This document shows positions 42,447 through 49,614 of a DNA stretch of 64,000 nt, piece after piece. The stretch covers positions 2,170,001 to 2,234,000 of the forward strand of contig JADJWQ010000001.1 in NCBI GenBank assembly GCA_016716265.1, read 5' to 3'. Made by a program: the position numbers and the translations under genes. Positions within the stretch are counted from its first letter, which is position 1. Each line of letters opens with the position of its first letter. The stretch comes from Planctomycetota bacterium. Its GTDB lineage: Bacteria > Planctomycetota > UBA1135 > UBA2386. Below the pieces are notes generated by a model, which did not search any database, was not told the DNA's origin, and saw nothing but the letters and a program-made list of their open reading frames with translations.

Positions 42447-42914
42447 CTACTCGCACCGGCACTGCCGTCCCACGACCTCGTCGGCGAGACGACAAAGGTG
42501 CTCGTAGTAGTCGTCGATGTCGATTCCGAGCGCCGCGGCTCCGAACGCCTCCGCCGCCTCGGCACTCGCCACATCCCCGTAGTTCACGGTGACGAGGTGG
42601 TAGAGCACGATCGCCGCGGCGTCGGTCGGTCGCGTCGCGAAGCGTGGGTCGACGAACAGCGTGTAGCCGTCGGCGGGGAGTGCCGCGCGCAGCAGCGCGA
42701 CGCCGAACTCCCCGCTCTCGAGTGGGCCCGCGTCGAAACGGAGCTCGACCGGGAATCGGACGACGCGCGGGTCGGCCAGCAGCGTGTCCAGACGGCCACC
42801 GTCGACCTCCGGGTGAAGCAGCCGGGCCTCCGCCCCCCGCATCGTCGCGTGCTGCCGCAGCGCGGATCGCGCCTCCGCGACGAGCCGCCCGGCGTCGTCC
42901 GACCCGCCGCTCAT
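42447..42914 (-). CDS. Small protein of unknown function, last gene of the nap-HAO cluster
   Basis: The 155-residue protein is soluble, without signal peptide, membrane segment or haem site. It is mostly alpha-helical with a charged N-terminus and ends in CRCE. A central part, VELRFDAGPLESGEFGVALL and GYTLFVDPRFA, looks beta-rich. I do not recognise a family. Its ATG overlaps the stop codon of the octahaem cytochrome gene (ATGA), so it is translationally coupled to that protein and may be a dedicated assembly or delivery factor. The TorD-like chaperones usual near molybdoenzymes do not match its pattern. Confidence 0.7.
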   Translation of the reverse strand: MSGGSDDAGRLVAEARSALRQHATMRGAEARLLHPEVDGGRLDTLLADPRVVRFPVELRFDAGPLESGEFGVALLRAALPADGYTLFVDPRFATRPTDAAAIVLYHLVTVNYGDVASAEAAEAFGAAALGIDIDDYYEHLCRLADEVVGRQCRCE

Positions 42915-44389
42915 TTCCCGTATCGCGCCCGGAACTCCGCGGCCTCGCGCGCCCGGCGTTCGCGTTCGGCCGGATCCATTTCACCGATCGACCAGCGGTG
43001 CGACTCGCTGTGGAGCACCTCCTGCAACTTCGCGTCGAGAGCGTCCGCAGCCGTGACCCGGCTCGGCTCACCGGAGGCACGACCTCGACTCACCATGTCC
43101 TCGAGCATCGGCAGGTATTTCGCGTACCAGTTGCGCGCCAACTCGTACGTGCCGTGCCAGTGCGTGTAGTCCGGTGCCATCATCGCCGCCGCATGCCGAG
43201 CCCGGCGCCCTTCGTGGTGCCAGAGCTCGAACCACACGTAGTCGATCTCGTTGGCGAACGTCTCCGGGCTACGGCGCAGCGGCAACGCGAGTTCGTAGAG
43301 CTCTGCTCCCGGCACCGCGAACTTCGTATTGTAGAGCGACACGAGGCCGTCGTACTGCACGTAGAAGTTCTCGATCCACTGCTGCTCGTGACAGTTTATG
43401 CACACGTTCTGCATGTTGGCGCGTCTGACCTGCCACGGCACGTCCGCCCCCGGTAGCCCCATCTTCTCGTCAGCGCTCTCCGGCCGAATCGACGTCACCG
43501 GACGGTTGTTCCAGCTGATCCGCATCCCGACGTCGTGCGTCACGGCCTGGTCGCGCGTCGCCGACATGTGGCACGTCGCGCACGTCGGGGCCGCCCAGTA
43601 GTCCTCGCCGACGATCCACTTGTTGGAGTGGAGGTTCATCCGGTCCTCGTTCGCGAAGAACAGGATGCCGTGCTTCGACTCCTCGTAGATCTCCTTCTGC
43701 GGGTGGTCGGGCCCGAGGTGGCACTTGCCACACGTGTCCGGGTGCCGCGCCTGTGCCACCGAGAACGTGTGTCTCGTGTGACAGGCGTTGCAGGCCCCCT
43801 CCGAGCCATCGGGGTTGATGCGACCGATCCCGCTGTTGGGCCAGGTGGCCGGATCGAGCAGGCCACCAGCCAGGACGCGAATCTGCGATCCGTGGCACTG
43901 CCAGCAGCCGTTCACGGCCGCGGCAGAGTTGCCGTTCGCGAAGCCGGGTGTGACGAACAGGTTGTTGCCCTCGACGACCTCCGCGAGTCGGTTGTCGAGC
44001 GAGCCCAGGATGCGACCGGCCTTCGAGTGGTGCGAGCCCATGAACTCGGCGGTCTCGGCGCTGTGACACCGGCCGCAGTCGCGCGGGGTGACGAGCGTCG
44101 CGATGGTGCGGCCGTAGTGCGTGCGTGCATCCACGTCCGTCCGATCCGCCGCATGGCATTCGTAGCATGCGACGTTGCCACGGAAGTGCTTGCTCTCACC
44201 CCACTGCTGGTAGATGACGATGTCCGTCTTCTTGTGGCAATCGATGCATTCCTTGGAGATGGCGCTGATCTCCGGAAGTCCGATGGCCTGCGCGACCGCA
44301 CGCGGAGCGAGCGCGACAGCGACCAGGGCGACGAGCGCCACACGCTGGTACCTCGAGCCTTGTCGCGAGTTCCTGTCTGTCTGTTGCAT
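42911..44389 (-). CDS. Octahaem c-type cytochrome of the hydroxylamine oxidoreductase (HAO) family
   Basis: The 492-residue product has a signal peptide (about 14-34) and exactly eight CxxCH sites at residues 48, 75, 105, 162, 200, 220, 270 and 330, the count and order of HAO-family octahaem proteins. After haem 6 comes IYEESKHG, and the C-terminal helical part has WFELWHHEGRRARHAAAMM and DYTHWHGTYE, characteristic of the family. The ATG at 44389 has an AGAGGAA Shine-Dalgarno; a more upstream start lacks a signal peptide at the right place. Family members either oxidise hydroxylamine or hydrazine or, in Nap-containing bacteria, are proposed to reduce nitrite. The nap/NrfCD context favours a reductase. 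It is periplasmic. Confidence 0.85.
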   Translation of the reverse strand: MQQTDRNSRQGSRYQRVALVALVAVALAPRAVAQAIGLPEISAISKECIDCHKKTDIVIYQQWGESKHFRGNVACYECHAADRTDVDARTHYGRTIATLVTPRDCGRCHSAETAEFMGSHHSKAGRILGSLDNRLAEVVEGNNLFVTPGFANGNSAAAVNGCWQCHGSQIRVLAGGLLDPATWPNSGIGRINPDGSEGACNACHTRHTFSVAQARHPDTCGKCHLGPDHPQKEIYEESKHGILFFANEDRMNLHSNKWIVGEDYWAAPTCATCHMSATRDQAVTHDVGMRISWNNRPVTSIRPESADEKMGLPGADVPWQVRRANMQNVCINCHEQQWIENFYVQYDGLVSLYNTKFAVPGAELYELALPLRRSPETFANEIDYVWFELWHHEGRRARHAAAMMAPDYTHWHGTYELARNWYAKYLPMLEDMVSRGRASGEPSRVTAADALDAKLQEVLHSESHRWSIGEMDPAERERRAREAAEFRARYGK

Positions 44390-44399
44390 CTGGTTCCTC

Positions 44400-45671
44400 T
44401 CAGTTCCGCGCCGCTCCGGCGGCGGCTTCATGCGCACGGGGACCGTGCTCGGTATCACTCCCGGGCTCGCGTCCGGCTGACTCGAGGACGAGCCGCCCAG
44501 TCAGGACCGGCACCGTCACTCTCACCAGGATCGTGTAGATCAGCAGGCCGAACGCCCATATGCCGAGGCAGACGAAGATCTCGTTCCGCGTCGGCGTGTA
44601 CTCCACCATCTCGCCGAGTGGCGAGGGGATGAACGCCGGGACGATCAACCCCATGCCCTTCTCGATCCAGATTCCCACGATCAATGCCACACAGGCCGCA
44701 TTGAGCCAGCCGAGCCGCCGCGCCAACGGTGTGTAGAGCACCACCATGGCGAAACCGCTCAGGCCGATCGCCGTCCAGATCCATGGCACCAGCGCATCGT
44801 GTCCATGCAGCCCGAAGAACAGGTAGCGGGTCGATGCCATGTGCGCCGAGCCCGTGTAGAACTCGGTGAAGATCTCGCAGACCAGCAGGAACATGTTGAT
44901 CGTGAGCGCGACGGTCACGATCCCACGGAGGATTCCCAGGGCCTGGTCCGGAAAGCGATAGCGTGCGAATCGCCTGATCACCTGCAGGGTGAGGATTATG
45001 AACGCCGGCCCTGCCGCGAACGCCGATGCCAGGAATCTCGGCGCGATGATCGCGGAGTTCCAGAACGGCCGGCTACCCAGCCCGACGTAGAGGAATGCGG
45101 TGACCGTATGGATGCTGAACGCCCACACGATCGCCACGAACACGAACGGAACGTAGAACGTCCTGCTCGGTGGCCGACGCCGGTACGCGCAGTAGATGAG
45201 ATAGCCGCAGATGTGGAGGTTCAGCAGCAGATAGCCGTTCAAGACGACGACGTCCCAGCTCAACATCGAGATGGGGAAGTTGAACCTCATGAAGATGTGC
45301 AGGAACCGGTCGGGGCGACCGAGGTCGACGCTCACGAACAGCAGACACATCAGGATCGCGGCCACCGCGAGCAGCTCGCCGAAGATGACGAGATCGTGGA
45401 GCTCGCGCTTGCGGTAGATGTAGACCGGGATCACCAGCATCACGGCGGCTGCCGCCATGCCGACGAGGTAGGTGAAGTTCGCTATGTACAGACCCCAGGA
45501 CACCTGGTCGGTCATTCCGGTCGTCGCGAGCCCATCGACCAGCTGCCTGCACCAGGCATTGAGTCCGGTCAGCACGACCGCGGAGAGCGCGAACATCCAG
45601 ACGTAGTAGCGCCAGTCGCCCACGAAGCTCAGGCAGAAGCACCGCCAGAGGAAGTGGAGGTACGTCTTCAC
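44400..45671 (-). CDS. NrfD/PsrC-type quinol-linked membrane subunit
   Basis: The 423-residue integral membrane protein has about ten hydrophobic segments (for example VWMFALSAVVLTGL, YLVGMAAAAVMLVIPVYIY, FVFVAIVWAFSIHTVTAFL, FAMVVLYTPLA, LGIWAFGLLIYTILV). FGELLAVAAILMCLLFV and DLGRPDRF match the NrfD/PsrC/DmsC-like family, which oxidises quinol and passes electrons to a partner ferredoxin subunit. The partner gene ends one base upstream. The NrfD-type protein would feed electrons from the quinol pool to the periplasmic octahaem or tetrahaem cytochrome. It is cytoplasmic-membrane bound. Confidence 0.85.
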   Translation of the reverse strand: MKTYLHFLWRCFCLSFVGDWRYYVWMFALSAVVLTGLNAWCRQLVDGLATTGMTDQVSWGLYIANFTYLVGMAAAAVMLVIPVYIYRKRELHDLVIFGELLAVAAILMCLLFVSVDLGRPDRFLHIFMRFNFPISMLSWDVVVLNGYLLLNLHICGYLIYCAYRRRPPSRTFYVPFVFVAIVWAFSIHTVTAFLYVGLGSRPFWNSAIIAPRFLASAFAAGPAFIILTLQVIRRFARYRFPDQALGILRGIVTVALTINMFLLVCEIFTEFYTGSAHMASTRYLFFGLHGHDALVPWIWTAIGLSGFAMVVLYTPLARRLGWLNAACVALIVGIWIEKGMGLIVPAFIPSPLGEMVEYTPTRNEIFVCLGIWAFGLLIYTILVRVTVPVLTGRLVLESAGREPGSDTEHGPRAHEAAAGAARN

Positions 45672-45672
45672 G

Positions 45673-46611
45673 CTACATGTCCTGGTCGAAGTAGTAGAAG
45701 AAGCGCGGCAACGTGGCGGCGTCCTGCTTCAGGACGAAGATCTGCTTGGTCTTGAGGATCTGTGCGACCTGGCTCTCCGGGTCCAGCAGGTTGCCGAAGT
45801 TGCGTGCACCGACCGGGCAGACCTCGAGGCACGCCGGCATGCGCCCCGCCCGGGTCCGCTGCAGGCAGAAGTGGCACTTCTCCATGACGCCCTTGCGTCG
45901 CGGCCGGTTGGACAGGTAGTTCATGTCCGGATTCAGTTCCTCCTTCGGCACGCTCGGCTCGGCGTAGTTGAACCGCCGTGCGAAGTACGGACACGCGGCC
46001 GCACAATAGCGACACCCGATGCACCAGTCGTAGTCGATGACGATCACGCCATCGGGTTCCTTCCACGTCGCTTCGACCGGGCAGACCTTCACGCACGGCG
46101 GGTTCTCGCACTGGTGGCACTGGACCGGCATGTAGTAGTGGTCCGGACTCGGCACCCGCAGATGATCGTAGTGGTGCTCCGACCGCTCGACGTCGACGCT
46201 ACCGCGCGGCAACTCCAGCACACGGATGTACTGGATCTCCGGGTCGCGGCTCTGGTTGTTCTCGCGCACGCACGCATGCACGCAGCGACGGCAGCCGATG
46301 CATCGCCCGAGGTTCAGGGCGTACGCGAACTCGACGCCCGGCAGCGGCGGCAGGTCGCGGAGTTCGGGGCGGACCTCGAAGCGCTGCTGGACCTCGTTGC
46401 GAATGCGCTCGAGCACACGCTCCTTGTCCTCCGGCGTCATCTCCTTGTAGTGCTTCTGCAGCAGGCGCTCGAGCGTGAGATCGCCGGTGTCCAGCTCGCG
46501 CAATGGGCTCACCGCCGCCGCCACTGCAGCCAGACCACCCGCGGCGCCCAGGCCTCCGCGCAGGAAGCTGCGGCGCGTGACACCGTCGCGGCCGGATTCT
46601 TGGGCGCTCAT
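45673..46611 (-). CDS. Tat-exported NrfC/PsrB-type four-cluster ferredoxin subunit
   Basis: The 312-residue product has a twin-arginine leader (VTRRSFLRGGLGAAGG). Four cysteine clusters are typical of NrfC/DmsB-like proteins: CIGCRRCVHAC, CHQCENPPCVKVCP, CIGCRYCAAACP and the split set CHFC...CLEVCP. It should carry four [4Fe-4S] clusters on the periplasmic face and take electrons from the adjacent NrfD-like subunit. An extra helical insert (about 45-85; LQKHYKEMTPEDKERVLERI) sits between leader and first cluster. Its start overlaps the stop of the tetrahaem gene by four bases, so the cluster is transcribed as one unit. Confidence 0.87.
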   Translation of the reverse strand: MSAQESGRDGVTRRSFLRGGLGAAGGLAAVAAAVSPLRELDTGDLTLERLLQKHYKEMTPEDKERVLERIRNEVQQRFEVRPELRDLPPLPGVEFAYALNLGRCIGCRRCVHACVRENNQSRDPEIQYIRVLELPRGSVDVERSEHHYDHLRVPSPDHYYMPVQCHQCENPPCVKVCPVEATWKEPDGVIVIDYDWCIGCRYCAAACPYFARRFNYAEPSVPKEELNPDMNYLSNRPRRKGVMEKCHFCLQRTRAGRMPACLEVCPVGARNFGNLLDPESQVAQILKTKQIFVLKQDAATLPRFFYYFDQDM

Positions 46612-47330
46612 CGATCCTCCTCTCTCGACTGGACGGTCACCCGGCGGAGGGGATCCTCTTCGGGCCCCTCGTGGGATTCACCAGCTCGCCAACGTGGGTC
46701 TCCCATGCGCAGCGTGTTCGGACCGGGCAGTGGCACGAGCGGATCCATCGCCGGATGGCGCGGCCGGTGCGGGTCGTGGCACTCCACGCAGCGCAGGTGG
46801 TGCTGCTCTCCGCGGGTCGCGTCCCAATAGCCGTTGACCCGGCCGTGGATCCCCCTCTGCCAGTCCTGAAAGGTCGGGCCGTGACACGTACGACACAGCT
46901 CCGGCACGTCGGCGTAGGGTATCGACCTGCCACCGCGCAGGATCAGCTGATCCATGTTCGACAGGTCATGACAGTTGTGACAGGCGTCGTTGATCCCGTG
47001 CTCGAGAACGATGTGCCCGTGCTGTTGCCGGTTCCTGATCTGGACCTCCGAGAGCGGGAAGTTGTGACACTCGCTGCAATGGCGGAGGAACGAGTTGACG
47101 AAGATCAACGGCCGTCCGTCGTGCAGCTCCGACGGCTTGCGCCGCGGCTCGGTCGTCAACCGCCGCGTGTCGACGCGCATGGGCTCCTGACGTGGGATCT
47201 CGGCAGGCGGATTGCCGAGGTGCAGCCATGCGGCGAGCCCGAGGAACGCCGGGCCGACGAGGATCCCCCAGGCGCTGGCGCGCGCTCGCGGGCCCGTTCC
47301 GGCCGCGCTCGACCGTTCCTCGCTGTTCAT
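46608..47330 (-). CDS. Membrane-anchored tetrahaem c-type cytochrome
   Basis: The 240-residue product has one N-terminal transmembrane segment (about 19-38; AWGILVGPAFLGLAAWLHLG) and four CxxCH motifs at residues 85, 117, 146 and 181, in a periplasmic domain with additional His ligand candidates. It is not a NapC/NirT protein by sequence pattern, but it has the same layout: one membrane anchor and four haems. It probably passes electrons between the NrfCD module or NapGH and the periplasmic reductases. The start at 47330 has GGGAGGAG upstream and overlaps the napH stop (ATGA). Confidence 0.82.
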   Translation of the reverse strand: MNSEERSSAAGTGPRARASAWGILVGPAFLGLAAWLHLGNPPAEIPRQEPMRVDTRRLTTEPRRKPSELHDGRPLIFVNSFLRHCSECHNFPLSEVQIRNRQQHGHIVLEHGINDACHNCHDLSNMDQLILRGGRSIPYADVPELCRTCHGPTFQDWQRGIHGRVNGYWDATRGEQHHLRCVECHDPHRPRHPAMDPLVPLPGPNTLRMGDPRWRAGESHEGPEEDPLRRVTVQSREEDR

Positions 47331-48184
47331 GCGGCCACTCCTCCCGTCGCGCTCCGTCGCCGACCGGGAACACCGAAGCCCAGACTCAGCACACCCCGCG
47401 GACAGGCGTCCACGCAGGCCCCACACCTCGTGCAGGTTCCCGTGCGTACCGACTGCTGCCCGGCGGACACGTACTCCTCCATCACCCGCAGACCCATCGG
47501 GCAATGCACCGTGCAGTGTCCGCAGGGCCGCACACCGGCTCGCTCCCGATCGATCCGGACGCGAAGCACGGCGAAGTGGCCGAGCAATGCGTAGACGAGA
47601 CCCAGCGGGCAGAGCGATCGGCACCACAGCCGCGGTGCGATCCAGTCGAGGAGCAGCACGCCGAGCACGAGCACCAGCGCCGGCCCGACTGCGAACGCCA
47701 CCGCCCAGGCCACGAGGTTGACTGGCGAGACGAGCTGGAAGGCGGGCAAGCCGGCGACCCACGAGAATCCGAGTGCCGCACCGAGCACCGCGAAGGCCAG
47801 CTCGCGCGGCGCGCGGTGCTCCGGGAGCTTCCGCCCGCGCTTCAGGAGGCGGCGCTCGACCCGGCCGCGCACGCTCGCCTGGAGGTCGAGCAGGAGTCCG
47901 ACCGGACACAGCCAACCGCAGAACACCGGTCCAAGGAGTGCCGCGACGGCGACGAGTATCGCGACACCGACCAGCGCCCCGATCGGTAGTGCGGCCCCGG
48001 ACGCGAGTGAGACCTCCAGCGCGGCGAGCGGGTCGGTCAGGCGCAGCAGGCCGGCGACTTCCGATGACGTCGTCGACCCGCGGAACCACGCCACCTCGGC
48101 GCGACCGCCCAGCGCGATCGCTCCCAGGAACAGCAATGCCGTCGCCCGGCGCGCCCGACCGGAGCGGCCGACGCGCCGGATCAA
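47327..48184 (-). CDS. napH: NapH-type membrane ferredoxin
   Basis: The 285-residue product has four hydrophobic helices, the two CxxxCP motifs CGWLCPVG and CRSLCPLG in membrane loops, and two C-terminal [4Fe-4S] motifs, CGHCTVHCPMG and CTRCGACVDACP, on the cytoplasmic side. NapH works with NapG as quinol dehydrogenase for periplasmic nitrate reductase. The TTG at 48184 is used as the start because a GGAGG lies seven bases upstream and the codon overlaps the napG stop (TTGA). A conventional ATG would need a long extension into napG. It is cytoplasmic-membrane bound. Confidence 0.85.
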   Translation of the reverse strand: MIRRVGRSGRARRATALLFLGAIALGGRAEVAWFRGSTTSSEVAGLLRLTDPLAALEVSLASGAALPIGALVGVAILVAVAALLGPVFCGWLCPVGLLLDLQASVRGRVERRLLKRGRKLPEHRAPRELAFAVLGAALGFSWVAGLPAFQLVSPVNLVAWAVAFAVGPALVLVLGVLLLDWIAPRLWCRSLCPLGLVYALLGHFAVLRVRIDRERAGVRPCGHCTVHCPMGLRVMEEYVSAGQQSVRTGTCTRCGACVDACPRGVLSLGFGVPGRRRSATGGVAA

Positions 48185-48810
48185 CGAACCGCCTCCGGCG
48201 TCGGGAGCGCCGTCGGTCGGCGCCCGGGAGGGGCGACGACGACGGACGGCTCGTCCGTCAGACAGGCGTGCTCGCACATCCCACAGCCCGTGCACGCTTC
48301 GGCGCGGACCACGGGCCGCAGCCGAGCATCGAGCGCGAGCGCCTCACCCGGGTACGGACAGGCGTGCCAGCAGGCTCTGCAGACCACGCCCTGGTACGCG
48401 AAGCAACGCTCCTCGAGGATCCACGCCGTCCCCATGCGGGCGTCGCGACGATCCGCGAGCGGACGCAGCGCGTCGGTCGGACACGCGGCGACGCATTGCA
48501 GCCGCTCGTATTCCGGACACAGCGAGCACGGGACCTCGCGGGGGACGATCCGCGGCGTACCGTGCGCAGCCAGGTGGACACCCGCGGCGATCCCCGTGAA
48601 ACGCACGGCGTCGTCCGGGCACGCGCTCACGCACTGCCCGCAACGGATGCAGGCCGCCAGGAACTCGACCTCTGCTCTCGCTCCGGGCGGGCGCAGCAGA
48701 GCGGGGACGACGCCGGCTCTCGGGGTGGCGACGAAGCCCGCGCCTCCGCCTGCGAGCGCGCCCCCCGTGAACAGCAACGTCCGCCTCGAGAGACCCACCG
48801 GGAGCTTCAC
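48181..48810 (-). CDS. napG: NapG-type periplasmic ferredoxin
   Basis: The 209-residue product begins at a GTG with GAGGA five bases upstream, directly giving a twin-arginine leader (LSRRTLLFTGGALAGG). Four cysteine-rich clusters follow: CIRCGQCVSACP, CSLCPEYERLQCVAACP, CFAYQGVVCRACWHACP and CTGCGMCEHAC, as in NapG/MauM. It is exported folded and transfers electrons from NapH towards NapB/NapA or the octahaem protein. It lies between the napB-like and napH genes, as in other nap operons. The short Tat leader and GTG start decide the boundary; the frame remains open well upstream. Confidence 0.87.
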   Translation of the reverse strand: MKLPVGLSRRTLLFTGGALAGGGAGFVATPRAGVVPALLRPPGARAEVEFLAACIRCGQCVSACPDDAVRFTGIAAGVHLAAHGTPRIVPREVPCSLCPEYERLQCVAACPTDALRPLADRRDARMGTAWILEERCFAYQGVVCRACWHACPYPGEALALDARLRPVVRAEACTGCGMCEHACLTDEPSVVVAPPGRRPTALPTPEAVR

Positions 48811-48818
48811 GATGGTCC

Positions 48819-49598
48819 TCAGCGGTCGGTGAGTTCGACGACCCGCACCTGCACGTGGCAGCTGCGGCACCGCGCCTCCAGGAGCACCGGCGGCATGCCG
48901 TCGTGCCGGACGGCCGGCGCCCCCTTGATGCGGTTCTCGTGGCAGAGCAGGCAGTCGTTGCGCAGCCATGCCGCGCGGTGGTACTCGGACCCCGGGATCA
49001 GCGGCGGAAACGCGTTCGGCTCGAACCGGCCGTCTTCCGCACGCGGTGGTCGTGGCCGCGGCTGCGAGCCCGGCACGAACACGTGGCAGGTCCGGCACGC
49101 TGCCGTCAGCAACACGGGCGGCAGCCCACGGTGCTCCAGTTCCGGAGCATCGCCGACACCGGTCTCATGGCAACGAAGGCAGTCGTTCTGTGCCCAGGCA
49201 TCCTGATGCCAGCGCGTGTCCGGAACGGTCGGCGGGAATGCACCGACGAGGAACGCCTCGCTCCCCGCGCCTGGCCGCACCGGATCCTGCGACCGGGGGT
49301 GCACCGGGTCCTGCGGCACGATCGGTCGCTCTCCCAAGGTGTCGACGACCGCCACGGCGGCAGCCGCGGCGCAGCAGCCCGCATCGTCGCCGGCCGCCTC
49401 CGCCGCATTGCCGGAGTCCACCGCGACCGCCGGCTCGCCGCCGACCCGCTCGACTGCGACCGGCTCGGCAACCGGTGCCGGAAGCGACTCCGCCGTTCCG
49501 CACCCGAGCGCGATCAGTGCGCCCGATGCCAGCCACGACCATGCGAGCCACGTCGATGCCAGCCAAGACGATGCGAGCCACGACGATGCGCTGCTCAT
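48819..49598 (-). CDS. napB: NapB-type cytochrome with an internal duplication (four haems)
   Basis: The 259-residue product contains two successive NapB-like units, about 120-175 and 197-251. Each runs FPP...P-x-(R/Y)-(W/H)-H, N-D-C-L-x-C-H-E, G-(L/M)-P-P-V-L-L, C-R-(T/S)-C-H-V, giving CxxCH at 140, 168, 216 and 244. Normal NapB has one such unit and two haems. The N-terminus carries repeated SWLAS motifs as an export signal with a possible lipidation Cys33 (ALGC). A low-complexity Ala/Val/Pro/Glu linker (about 40-115) follows. The ATG at 49598 has GGAGG five bases upstream, better than the in-frame ATG at 49610. It should accept electrons and reduce NapA in the periplasm. Confidence 0.82.
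   Translation of the reverse strand: MSSASSWLASSWLASTWLAWSWLASGALIALGCGTAESLPAPVAEPVAVERVGGEPAVAVDSGNAAEAAGDDAGCCAAAAAVAVVDTLGERPIVPQDPVHPRSQDPVRPGAGSEAFLVGAFPPTVPDTRWHQDAWAQNDCLRCHETGVGDAPELEHRGLPPVLLTAACRTCHVFVPGSQPRPRPPRAEDGRFEPNAFPPLIPGSEYHRAAWLRNDCLLCHENRIKGAPAVRHDGMPPVLLEARCRSCHVQVRVVELTDR
49525..49584 (-). repeat. In-frame 15-bp minisatellite in the napB-like signal peptide
   Basis: Four head-to-tail copies of a 15-bp unit (GATGCCAGCCACGAC and close variants in plus-strand reading) encode the repeated pentapeptide Ser-Trp-Leu-Ala-Ser in the hydrophobic export signal. Copy-number change would lengthen or shorten the signal in steps of five residues. Confidence 0.85.
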
Positions 49599-49614
49599 CG
49601 GAGCCTCCATCCGC

